Shown piece after piece: positions 1 to 5,924 of a stretch of 5,924 bases of DNA; positions within the stretch are counted from its first letter, which is position 1, and the number at the start of each line of letters is the position of its first letter. Source of the stretch: an uncultured Lachnospiraceae bacterium (GTDB taxonomy: Bacteria > Bacillota > Clostridia > Lachnospirales > Lachnospiraceae); NCBI GenBank assembly GCA_934418055.1, contig CAKRWX010000160.1, positions 1-5,924 on the forward strand, given 5' to 3'. Below the pieces are notes generated by a model. That model ran no database searches. It was not told the origin of the DNA and worked only from the letters and a program-made list of their open reading frames with translations. The position numbers and the translations under genes were made by a program.

Positions 1-790
1 GGCATATGGACTGAAAGCGAAGACATGTCCGAAAGAGCAGATCCCAGGTAAAGTGGAAGAGGCCCTGGATCTGGTGCAGATCAAGAATTTAAAGGACAGA
101 AAGCCCAATGAGCTTTCTGGAGGACAGCAGCAGCGTGTGGCGCTGGCCAGAGCGTTTGTCATCGAGCCGGGTGTTCTTCTGATGGATGAGCCGCTTTCCA
201 ATCTGGATGCAAAGCTGCGTGTGCAGATGAGAACTGCTATTAAGAAGCTGCAGAGACGTCTGGGAATTACCACGATTTATGTCACCCATGACCAGGAAGA
301 AGCGCTGGCCATTTCTGACCGGATCGCGGTTATGAAGGAAGGGAACATCATGCAGGTGGGAACTCCGGAATCTATCTATAAGAAACCGGAGAATACCTTC
401 GTTGCCGGATTTATCGGCGTATCCAATTTCGTAGACTGTGAGGTCAAGGGAGACGATCCTAACGCGGCGGTGCTGGACATTAAGGGCGAGTGCAAGATCA
501 CCTGTCAGTTAAAGAAGCCATTTTCCGGCAAAGGCATCATTTCCGCAAGACCGGAGCAGCTGTTCTTTGATGAGAAGGAAGGTCTTCCAGGAAAAATAGT
601 GATGTCAATCTTCCTGGGTGACTTCATCGAGTATGAGATCGAGCTGGACAATGGCCAGACTCTGCAGTTAAATGAGTACACCAAGGACGTGCAGATCGTC
701 AGACCAGACGGCCAGAAGGTGAAAGTGAACTTTGATATCCGTGCCGTAGGCGTTTACGATGCCGCAACCCAGGAGGTGATTTCATGGTAA
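1..790 (+). CDS. ABC transporter ATP-binding protein, FbpC/AfuC/PotA-like (5' end cut by window)
   Basis: Cytoplasmic ATPase subunit that powers substrate import through the permease encoded next. The reading frame is open from base 2, giving 262 visible residues. GTG at 53 is internal and not the start, because the residues before it (AYGLK...) match the stretch that follows the Q-loop in this family. Walker A and the Q-loop lie upstream of the window. Visible in order are the ABC signature LSGGQQQRVALARA (visible residues 38-51), Walker B with D-loop VLLMDEPLSNLD (58-69), and the switch histidine in YVTHDQEEAL (H96). A C-terminal TOBE-like regulatory region of roughly 120 residues follows (for example ISARPEQLFF and FLGDFIEYEIEL). 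The family includes importers of Fe3+, polyamines, aminoethylphosphonate and hexose phosphates, so the substrate is open. The 3' end overlaps the permease gene by 7 nt, which indicates one operon. The catalytic residues in view are intact. Confidence 0.95.
   Translation, partial: AYGLKAKTCPKEQIPGKVEEALDLVQIKNLKDRKPNELSGGQQQRVALARAFVIEPGVLLMDEPLSNLDAKLRVQMRTAIKKLQRRLGITTIYVTHDQEEALAISDRIAVMKEGNIMQVGTPESIYKKPENTFVAGFIGVSNFVDCEVKGDDPNAAVLDIKGECKITCQLKKPFSGKGIISARPEQLFFDEKEGLPGKIVMSIFLGDFIEYEIELDNGQTLQLNEYTKDVQIVRPDGQKVKVNFDIRAVGVYDAATQEVISW
771..780 (+). promoter_or_regulatory. Ribosome binding site of the permease gene
   Basis: AGGAGGTGAT is a 10-base match to the anti-Shine-Dalgarno end of 16S rRNA and lies within the last codons of the ATPase gene. 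Seven bases separate AGGAGG from ATG at 784, which fixes the permease start and implies translational coupling of the two subunits. Confidence 0.9.
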
Positions 791-2433
791 CCAAGAAAAG
801 ACTGGATTTCTGGTTCTGGGTGAAACTGTTGGTGATTGGATTTATGCTGGTATTTCTGATCTACCCGTTCTGCACCCTGATCACCCGAAGCTTTTTCTCA
901 GCCAAAACGGAGCAGTTTTCCCTGGAAAATTATATCCGCTTCTTTACGAAGAAATATTATTACTCCGCATTGGGACGAAGCCTGTTCGTATCCTGTGTGA
1001 CCACCTGCACCGCCCTGGTGGTTGGCGTGCCTATGGCTTACGTGATGTCCCGTTATAATGTATTTGGCAAGAATTTTATCCATATTTTCATCATCATGAG
1101 CCTGATGAGCCCACCATTTATCGGTGCATATAGCTGGATCATGCTCTTTGGCCGCGCGGGTCTGGTGACGAAGGCATTTGCCAATATCGGAATCCATCTT
1201 CCGAGTATTTATGGAAAACTGGGTATTATCCTGGTGTTTACGTTTAAATTGTTCCCGTATGTGTATCTGTACACCTCTGGTGCCATGGGAAGTATTGATT
1301 CCAGCATCGAGGAGGCGGCGGAGAACTTGGGAAGCAACAAGCTGCGCCGTCTGTGGACCATCACACTTCCGGTTGTGGCTCCGTCCATCGCAGCAGGTGC
1401 TATCATGGTATTTATGACCAGTCTGGCAGACTTTGGTACTCCGATGCTGATCGGTGAAGGCTATATGGTACTTCCGGTTCTTGTATACAATGAGTACATG
1501 AGTGAGATCGGCGGCAACGCTCACTTGGCAAGTGCGTTATCCGTTGTGGTTGTGTTATGTTCCACCACAGTCCTTCTGATCCAGAAATATTTCGTCAGCC
1601 GGAAAAATTATGTGATGACCGCCATGCGGCCTCCGAAGGAAGAAGAACTTCACGGAGCAAAGCGTGTGCTGGTGACGTTGCCGGTGATGCTTGTGACTTT
1701 TATTGGAATTATGCCGCAGATCGTGGTGATCGTCAGCAGCTTTATCAAATGTGATTTCACCGGATTTAAGAAAGGCTTCAGCTTTGAAAGCTACGTGACC
1801 ATTTTCAACCGTCTGTGGACCAATATCCGCAATACCTTCGTGTTCTCATCGGTTGCCATTGTATTTATCATCATCCTTGGCATGCTGATCTCTTACATCG
1901 TAGTGAGACAGAAAGGTCTGGCGGGACAGCTGATGGATCTGCTGATCATGTTCCCGTTTGTGATTCCTGGCGCGGTTCTTGGTATCAGCTTGATCGTGGC
2001 GTTTAACAAGCAGCCGCTGGTTCTGACCGGTACAGCGGTTATTATGATCATTGCGTTTATCGTCAGGAAGTTGCCTTATACAGTCCGTTCCGGCAGCGCA
2101 TTTTTACAGCAGATGGATGTCAGTGTGGAAGAAGCCTCCATCAGCCTGGGCGTGTCCCCGATGAAGACATTTTTCCATGTGACAGCACGTCTCATGGCGC
2201 CTGGTATTCTGTCCGGCGCGATCTTAAGCTGGATCACCTGTATTAATGAGCTTTCTTCCAGCGTTATGTTATACGGAGGAAAGACCAGTACGATTTCCGT
2301 AGCCATTTATACAGAGGTTGTGAGAAATAGTTTCGGTACGGCGGCGGCGCTGGCTTCGATTCTGACAGTCAGCACAGTAATCTCCCTTCTGATCTTCCTG
2401 AAAGTCAGCAAGGGCAAGGTATCTGTTGTGTAA
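784..2433 (+). CDS. ABC transporter permease, fused two-domain (FbpB/AfuB-like)
   Basis: Integral membrane subunit of 549 residues, the usual size for FbpB/AfuB-type permeases in which two BPD_transp_1 domains are fused. About twelve hydrophobic segments are visible, near residues 13-33, 66-87, 98-122, 145-165, 198-223, 247-268, 294-320, 351-374, 384-407, 413-428, 472-490 and 518-540. Each half carries the cytoplasmic EAA loop that docks on the ATPase. The first, EEAAENLG (176-183), is followed by ITLP (193-196) and is canonical. The second, EEASISLG (449-456), is followed by VTARLMAPG and lacks the usual Leu-Pro. The start at ATG 784 has a near-perfect ribosome binding site seven bases upstream and overlaps the ATPase stop by 7 nt, so the subunits are co-expressed. 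The subfamily is firm. The substrate is not, since Fe3+, aminoethylphosphonate and hexose-phosphate importers share this architecture. No binding protein for it is seen between it and the ATPase, so that gene may lie upstream. Confidence 0.95.
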   Translation: MVTKKRLDFWFWVKLLVIGFMLVFLIYPFCTLITRSFFSAKTEQFSLENYIRFFTKKYYYSALGRSLFVSCVTTCTALVVGVPMAYVMSRYNVFGKNFIHIFIIMSLMSPPFIGAYSWIMLFGRAGLVTKAFANIGIHLPSIYGKLGIILVFTFKLFPYVYLYTSGAMGSIDSSIEEAAENLGSNKLRRLWTITLPVVAPSIAAGAIMVFMTSLADFGTPMLIGEGYMVLPVLVYNEYMSEIGGNAHLASALSVVVVLCSTTVLLIQKYFVSRKNYVMTAMRPPKEEELHGAKRVLVTLPVMLVTFIGIMPQIVVIVSSFIKCDFTGFKKGFSFESYVTIFNRLWTNIRNTFVFSSVAIVFIIILGMLISYIVVRQKGLAGQLMDLLIMFPFVIPGAVLGISLIVAFNKQPLVLTGTAVIMIIAFIVRKLPYTVRSGSAFLQQMDVSVEEASISLGVSPMKTFFHVTARLMAPGILSGAILSWITCINELSSSVMLYGGKTSTISVAIYTEVVRNSFGTAAALASILTVSTVISLLIFLKVSKGKVSVV

Positions 2434-2494
2434 GTGCCAAGATCCGGTCTATGTGATCGAAATGGGATAGTCATTTTGCAGGACAGTTGTGTAT

Positions 2495-2511
2495 CAATTG
2501 AAATTTCATTG
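2495..2511. repeat. Near-perfect 17-nt palindrome in the permease-mutase gap
   Basis: The sequence CAATTGAAATTTCATTG contains the perfect 10-base palindrome TGAAATTTCA (2499-2508), flanked by CAA and TTG with one unpaired T. It lies 28 nt before the mutase start, in a 106-nt gap (2434-2539) where I see no convincing -35/-10 pair and no hairpin with a T-run. It could be an operator or a chance AT-rich palindrome. It is not a cre site, because it lacks the central CG and its half-sites are too close. Confidence 0.35.
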
Positions 2512-2527
2512 TGTTTGGTTACGAAAA

Positions 2528-2531
2528 GAGG
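2528..2531 (+). promoter_or_regulatory. Ribosome binding site of the phosphohexomutase gene
   Basis: GAGG within AAAAGAGGAAAA lies 8 nt upstream of ATG at 2540. It selects this start over the in-frame GTG at 2489, which has no comparable site and would add 17 residues ahead of the conserved N-terminus. Confidence 0.75.
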
Positions 2532-2539
2532 AAAATAGC

Positions 2540-3982
2540 ATGGTAAAATTTGGTACTGGCGGATGGAGAGCAATTATTGGCGAAGAATTTACAAAGGAAA
2601 ATATTCAGAAGCTGGCATTGGCGCTCTGCTTAAAGATCAAAGCAGAACATGTGGAAGACCAGGAGATCGTCATTGGCTATGACCGTCGTTTCTTATCAAA
2701 AGAAGCAGTGATCTGGGCGTGTCAGATTTTTGGAAAACAGGGAATTAAGGTGTTGTTCGTAGACCGAAGTTCCCCAACACCGTTAATTATGTTTTATGTG
2801 ATGAAACACGAATTACAGTATGGTCTGATGGTGACGGCCAGCCACAACCCGGCGGTCTATAATGGAATTAAGATATTTACCAAAGGCGGACGGGATGCGG
2901 ATGAGCATCAGACCGCCCAGATTGAGCAGTATCTGGTACAAGCGGAGCAGATCTATGAGAAGGATGACAGCGAGGAAGGCCAGATGCCGCCCCACTCTTA
3001 TCTGGACCTGGTAAAAAGCGGCATGGTAGTGGAAATGAACCCCATGAATGAGTACCTGGACAACATCATTTCCATGATCAATATGGACGCGATCCGGGAG
3101 CGGGATTTAAGGATCGCCATCGACCCTATGTATGGTGTCAGCTTAACGGCGTTATGTACGATCCTGTCCATCGCCCGTTGTACGGTGGAGACTATCAACG
3201 CCCAGCATGATACGTTGTTTGGCGGGAAAATGCCTGCGCCGACAGAAGATACGCTGCGGAATCTTCAGAATTATGTGCTGGACCGCTACTGTGACATCGG
3301 AATTGCTACGGATGGTGATGCAGACCGGCTTGGTGTGATCGACGACAAGGGTCATTACCTGCACGCCAACACGATTTTGGTGATGCTGTATTACTATCTG
3401 CTGAAATACAAGGGCTGGCGCGGTCCGGCGGTAAGAAATATTTCTACCACCCATGTGCTGGACCGTGTGGCGGAGAGCTTCGGACAGAAATGTTATGAGG
3501 TCCCGGTTGGATTCAAGTACATTTCCGCAAAAATGCAGGAGACGGATGCCATCATCGGCGGTGAGTCCTCCGGCGGTCTGACGGTGAAAGGTCATATCCA
3601 TGGCAAGGACGGCATCTACGCCGCATCCCTTCTGGTAGAGATGATTGCGGTCAGCGGCAAGAAGCTGTCGGAGATCGCGGAAGACATCCGCAGGGAATAC
3701 GGTGAGATCCATATGGAAGAACGGGCGTACCGCTTTACATTAGAAGAAAAGGAGCGGATCCAGAAGGTGCTGATGGAGGACAAGGGATTACCGGAACTGC
3801 CATTTGCAGTGGATCACGTGTCTTATTTGGACGGCTGTAAAGTATATTTTCAGAATGGCGGCTGGGTCAGTGCCCGGTTTTCTGGAACGGAGCCATTGCT
3901 CCGGATCTTCTGTGAGATGGAGATAGAACATGAGGCCGTGCAGGTGTGTGAGATCTTTGAAAAATATCTGAATCTGCGTTAA
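2540..3982 (+). CDS. Alpha-D-phosphohexomutase (phosphoglucomutase/phosphomannomutase family)
   Basis: Cytoplasmic enzyme that moves a phosphate between C1 and C6 of a hexose phosphate (glucose or mannose, possibly an amino sugar) through a phosphoserine intermediate and a 1,6-bisphosphate. The 480 residues are within the family's usual range and all four signature regions are present. They are the N-terminal FGTGGWRAIIG (4-14), the catalytic serine loop TASHNP with Ser101 (99-104), the Mg2+ loop TDGDADRLG with Asp258, Asp260 and Asp262, and the sugar-recognition loop GGESSGG (340-346). The phosphate-binding loop RFSGTEP (446-452) completes the set. ATG 2540 is chosen because the conserved FGTGGWR begins at residue 4 and a GAGG precedes it. 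The enzyme looks fully active, but glucose versus mannose preference cannot be read from these motifs. It follows the permease after 106 nt on the same strand and may share its operon. Placement beside an importer and a sensor suggests it processes an imported or derived sugar phosphate (inference). Confidence 0.95.
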   Translation: MVKFGTGGWRAIIGEEFTKENIQKLALALCLKIKAEHVEDQEIVIGYDRRFLSKEAVIWACQIFGKQGIKVLFVDRSSPTPLIMFYVMKHELQYGLMVTASHNPAVYNGIKIFTKGGRDADEHQTAQIEQYLVQAEQIYEKDDSEEGQMPPHSYLDLVKSGMVVEMNPMNEYLDNIISMINMDAIRERDLRIAIDPMYGVSLTALCTILSIARCTVETINAQHDTLFGGKMPAPTEDTLRNLQNYVLDRYCDIGIATDGDADRLGVIDDKGHYLHANTILVMLYYYLLKYKGWRGPAVRNISTTHVLDRVAESFGQKCYEVPVGFKYISAKMQETDAIIGGESSGGLTVKGHIHGKDGIYAASLLVEMIAVSGKKLSEIAEDIRREYGEIHMEERAYRFTLEEKERIQKVLMEDKGLPELPFAVDHVSYLDGCKVYFQNGGWVSARFSGTEPLLRIFCEMEIEHEAVQVCEIFEKYLNLR

Positions 3983-4021
3983 GTGAAAATGAAAGAAAAA
4001 TCCCCCTTCTTTTCAGGTTTT

Positions 4022-4030
4022 TGGTATACT
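4022..4030 (+). promoter_or_regulatory. Probable extended -10 promoter for the lipoprotein-sensor genes
   Basis: TGGTATACT is a TGn extension followed by TATACT, one mismatch from the consensus TATAAT, about 40 nt before the GTG start. No good -35 hexamer is found 16-18 nt upstream, where the sequence is C-rich, so this would be an extended -10 promoter that may need an activator. The predicted start point, near 4036-4038, lies inside the loop of the inverted repeat. Confidence 0.55.
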
Positions 4031-4055
4031 GTAAGTATCGGAAATTCCTGGAGAG

Positions 4056-4062
4056 AAGGGGG
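4056..4062 (+). promoter_or_regulatory. Ribosome binding site of the lipoprotein gene, inside the repeat's 3' arm
   Basis: AAGGGGG lies seven bases before GTG 4070 and supports that start over the in-frame GTG at 3983. All seven bases pair with the 5' arm of the inverted repeat in any transcript that begins upstream of 3997. Confidence 0.7.
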
Positions 4063-4069
4063 ATTTTGT

Positions 4070-5224
4070 GTGAAAAGGGGACGGATAGCTTTGAAGCATA
4101 GCCATAAGATCTATGCGGTAGGGGTGGCGCTTGGAATAGTAGGAATTTTGACAGGCTGCGCCAGGAAAATTCAGGAGGCGCCAATCCTGGCGCAGGCGGA
4201 CCTGGTGATCTATACGGTGCAGGAGCCGTCAGTGTATGAGCCGGTGATCAAGGAATTTGAGGAGCGGACAAACCTGGCGGTGGATGTGCGTGTGGGAACT
4301 ACAGAAGAATTAAAGCAGATGCTGGAAAATGACCAGGCGGAAAGAGAAAAACGGGAGGCTGCGAAACGCCGGGATGACGGTTCTGTCCAGTCGGCGTGTA
4401 AAGAGCAGACGGACAATAAGATTCAGGAAAGTTATCAGGAACAGCAGGAATTGCCGGACTGGGATCTGGTATTTGGCGCAGGGATAGAAACCCTGGATCA
4501 GTTTTCTGACTTGTGGATTTCCTGCGATAATCCGCAGACGGAGTCCATCATTCAGGAGTTTGCCAGTACGGATCAGACCTGGATCAGTTTTTCGGCTCTG
4601 CCATTGGTGATCATGTACAACACCAACGTGGTGACATACCGGGAACTGCCTGTTGACTGGGAGAGTCTTCTGGAGCCTCGATGGCGCGGAAGAGTGGCAT
4701 TTGTGGATCCGGAAATGTCCGACATCGGCGGATTTGCCTTGACAGCGGCTCACCTTACTTGTCCGGACCGGGAGAATTATGTGGGAGAACTGGCGAAAAA
4801 TCTGGATTTTCAAACCCTGCGAAGTCTTAATCAGGTCAATGAGGGGATTTTAGACGGACGGTATTCTGTTGGTGTGACCAGTGAGGAGGCGGCACAGGCT
4901 CTGCGGGTGGGCGGCGCGGATGTGGATTACATTTACCCGGAAGAAGGAACGGTGGTTGTGGTGGATGGAACTGCCATCCGGCGGGACTGCGCCCATGAGG
5001 AGGCCGCAAGACAGTTCCTGGAATTTACCATCAGCCGTGACGTCCAGGAGATCCTGGTATCAGATTTAAACCGCCGTTCTGTGCGGCGGGATGTGGCCCC
5101 GCTTGAGGGCCTGGTTCCTATGGCAAAACTTCCGATTATTTCCGCAGGATTAAAGGAACTGTCCGCAGAGAAAGAAGAAGTTCTGACCGAGTGGAGACAG
5201 GTGATGGAAGGAGGCGGATCATGA
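4070..5224 (+). CDS. Solute-binding lipoprotein, AfuA/PgtC/HptA-like, probably the sensor partner
   Basis: Predicted 384-residue lipoprotein on the outer face of the membrane. A basic N-terminus and hydrophobic stretch (14-27) end in the lipobox LTGC with Cys30 as the lipidation site. The mature part reads as a periplasmic-binding fold of the ferric/sugar-phosphate family. It has ADLVIYTVQEP (43-53), WDLVFGAG (131-138), the hinge-like LPLVIMYNTNVV (177-188), WESLLEPRWRGRVAFVDPEMS (within 197-217), and YIYPEEGTVVVVDGTAI with AARQFLEF near 287-319. GTG 4070 is preferred for its ribosome binding site and signal peptide length. TTG 4091 is a weaker alternative, and GTG 3983 would bury the signal peptide and lie upstream of the likely promoter. 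Compared with usual members, about 40 charged residues are inserted around 88-127. The gene overlaps the sensor gene by ATGA, as sensing pairs such as PgtC-PgtB and HptA-HptS suggest. It could instead be the importer's binding protein. The ligand is unknown. Confidence 0.88.
   Translation: MKRGRIALKHSHKIYAVGVALGIVGILTGCARKIQEAPILAQADLVIYTVQEPSVYEPVIKEFEERTNLAVDVRVGTTEELKQMLENDQAEREKREAAKRRDDGSVQSACKEQTDNKIQESYQEQQELPDWDLVFGAGIETLDQFSDLWISCDNPQTESIIQEFASTDQTWISFSALPLVIMYNTNVVTYRELPVDWESLLEPRWRGRVAFVDPEMSDIGGFALTAAHLTCPDRENYVGELAKNLDFQTLRSLNQVNEGILDGRYSVGVTSEEAAQALRVGGADVDYIYPEEGTVVVVDGTAIRRDCAHEEAARQFLEFTISRDVQEILVSDLNRRSVRRDVAPLEGLVPMAKLPIISAGLKELSAEKEEVLTEWRQVMEGGGS
5208..5214 (+). promoter_or_regulatory. 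Ribosome binding site of the sensor gene
   Basis: AAGGAGG lies inside the end of the lipoprotein gene, six bases before ATG 5221. With the 4-nt ATGA overlap it points to translational coupling and near-equal production of lipoprotein and sensor. Confidence 0.9.
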
Positions 5225-5924
5225 AACAAAGCGTAAAACGGTTCAGTCTTTCCTTTAAAAGCCGGGTGTTTTTTATGTGCCTTCTGGCGACATTGGTGCC
5301 GCTTCTGATCTCCAGTGTCGTGATGGTACATATTTTCACCATGTCCTTAAACCGCCAGAGCGAGGGCGCGGCAAAGCAACAGATCACGGAGATTGGCGAG
5401 AGGTTTTCCAGACTCTTGGAAGACTGTGAAAATGCCTGTGCAGAGCTGACGGCAGACGGAACGGCAGCCTGGAACCTGATCGATAACACTACCATCGAGA
5501 TCCAGAAGGGGATGTATCTGTCCCTCTATCAGGCAGTCCAGGAAATCTATGGTCACGCCCAGTGCAGTGTCTATGACGCCGGTGGACGGCTGCGTTTTAC
5601 CACGGATACCCTTCCGAGAGAGGGAAAGCTTCCAGTTTACTGGGGACTTTTGCGGAAAGCGTTTCAGAGCGAGGGGATGACCTATTACCGGACGGATCCG
5701 TATCTGGCGGTGACAGATTCCAGCATTCTGATGCAAGGGGCCTATTCCCTGGAAAATTCCCACGGAGCCAGGACTGGATATGTGGTGCTGGACTTTACCA
5801 GGGATAATTTTGACAATGTATTCAGTGGTTTTTATTCGCTGACCGATACGATTCTGATCCTGGATGACCACAGAAAACCGGTGTACTGTTCCAGACCTGA
5901 TTACAGCGAAGCCCAGGTCAGTGG
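5221..5924 (+). CDS. Membrane sensor protein, probable histidine kinase, N-terminal part (3' end cut by window)
   Basis: The frame is open from ATG 5221 to the window end, giving 234 residues without a stop. A basic N-terminus (MKQSVKRF, then KSR) precedes one membrane segment at about residues 17-38 (VFFMCLLATLVPLLISS and following). A predicted extracytoplasmic region comes next. It begins with a helical stretch at about 42-75 and continues into alternating strands that look like a Cache/PAS-like sensor fold (CSVYDAGGRLRFTTD at 115-129, RTGYVVLDFTRDNF at 184-197, TDTILILDDHRKPVYCSRP at 208-226). The second membrane segment, HAMP and catalytic domains would lie beyond the window, so histidine kinase is an inference; a chemoreceptor or diguanylate cyclase has a similar front end. 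The support is the 4-nt overlap with a solute-binding lipoprotein, an arrangement known for PgtC-PgtB and HptA-HptS. A response regulator gene would be expected downstream. Cys69 and Cys73 sit one helical turn apart in the outer helix. Confidence 0.85.
   Translation, partial: MKQSVKRFSLSFKSRVFFMCLLATLVPLLISSVVMVHIFTMSLNRQSEGAAKQQITEIGERFSRLLEDCENACAELTADGTAAWNLIDNTTIEIQKGMYLSLYQAVQEIYGHAQCSVYDAGGRLRFTTDTLPREGKLPVYWGLLRKAFQSEGMTYYRTDPYLAVTDSSILMQGAYSLENSHGARTGYVVLDFTRDNFDNVFSGFYSLTDTILILDDHRKPVYCSRPDYSEAQVS

Larger units (their letters stand above)
3997..4067. repeat. Long inverted repeat enclosing a promoter; possible terminator or 5' insulator
   Basis: The outer 14 bases of the arms (3997-4010 and 4054-4067) are exact reverse complements (AAAATCCCCCTTCT and AGAAGGGGGATTTT). 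Pairing continues inward to 4017/4047 with two G-U pairs, giving a 21-bp stem around a 29-nt loop. The structure starts 14 nt after the mutase stop and its 3' arm holds the ribosome binding site of the next gene. As RNA it could act as a weak terminator of the mutase transcript, but the only T-run (4064-4067) sits within the stem and is followed by GTGTG, so it is not a textbook terminator. The loop holds a -10-like element. Confidence 0.8.

Noticed and set aside
53..790. GTG at 53 as the start of the ATPase gene
   Set aside because: The frame is open to the window edge and the preceding residues (AYGLK...) belong to the family's conserved helical region. A start here would also lack Walker A.
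898..1524. 208-residue open frame on the minus strand
   Set aside because: It lies wholly within the permease gene, shows no recognisable domain and has low-complexity His/Arg-rich composition typical of an antisense shadow.
2499..2508. TGAAATTTCA as a CcpA cre site or a Fur/PerR box
   Set aside because: A cre site needs a central CG and 14-base spacing, and Fur/PerR boxes have different half-sites. The motif fits none of them.
2489..2539. 17-residue N-terminal extension of the mutase from GTG 2489
   Set aside because: It has no ribosome binding site and precedes the conserved FGTGGWR start. ATG 2540 has GAGG at good spacing.
3152..3712. 186-residue open frame on the minus strand
   Set aside because: It is antisense to the conserved catalytic core of the mutase and has no recognisable motif.
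3983..4069. 29-residue extension of the lipoprotein from GTG 3983
   Set aside because: It lacks a ribosome binding site, crosses the inverted repeat and probable promoter, and would bury the signal peptide. GTG 4070 has AAGGGGG seven bases upstream.
5347..5871. 174-residue open frame on the minus strand
   Set aside because: It is antisense to the sensor gene, whose sense frame has a strong ribosome binding site, a membrane segment and a sensor-domain pattern.
1..5924. CRISPR arrays, tRNA or rRNA genes, insertion sequences, attachment sites
   Set aside because: The window is almost fully coding with two short gaps (106 and 87 nt). I saw no regularly spaced repeats, tRNA-like cloverleaf, rRNA segment or transposase-like sequence.

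Overview
The window looks like part of a chromosome from a mid-GC Clostridia, most likely Lachnospiraceae or a relative. This is inferred from strong AGGAGG-type ribosome binding sites, tight head-to-tail genes with short overlaps, a lipobox lipoprotein and the codon and protein character; no taxonomic marker is present. All five genes lie on the + strand and both ends of the window cut through a gene.

Layout: (1) 1-790, the 3' part of an ABC transporter ATPase of the ferric/polyamine/sugar-phosphate type (FbpC/AfuC/PotA-like). (2) 784-2433, a fused two-domain permease of the FbpB/AfuB type, overlapping the ATPase gene by 7 nt. (3) 2434-2539, a 106-nt gap holding a small palindrome and no convincing promoter or terminator. 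(4) 2540-3982, a complete alpha-D-phosphohexomutase (phosphoglucomutase/phosphomannomutase family). (5) 3983-4069, an 87-nt gap dominated by a long inverted repeat with a probable promoter in its loop. (6) 4070-5224, a lipoprotein of the AfuA/FbpA/PgtC-like solute-binding family carrying an unusual charged insertion. (7) 5221-5924, the N-terminal part of a membrane sensor, probably a histidine kinase, overlapping the previous gene by 4 nt (ATGA).

How they may work together: the first two genes give an importer whose own binding protein is not in view and may lie upstream. The mutase interconverts hexose-1-phosphates and hexose-6-phosphates. A solute-binding lipoprotein translationally coupled to a membrane sensor resembles the known PgtC-PgtB (Salmonella phosphoglycerate) and HptA-HptS (Staphylococcus hexose phosphate) sensing pairs, and AfuABC of Actinobacillus is known to import hexose phosphates. 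My working inference is therefore a sugar-phosphate (or other phosphorylated or anionic organic compound) sensing, uptake and processing locus, rather than the iron uptake system that automatic annotation would probably suggest. The substrate cannot be settled from the sequence.

The most notable non-coding structure is the 3997-4067 inverted repeat. Its 3' arm contains the ribosome binding site of the lipoprotein gene and its loop contains the likely promoter. Read-through transcripts would therefore hide the ribosome binding site, and only transcripts from the local promoter would expose it.
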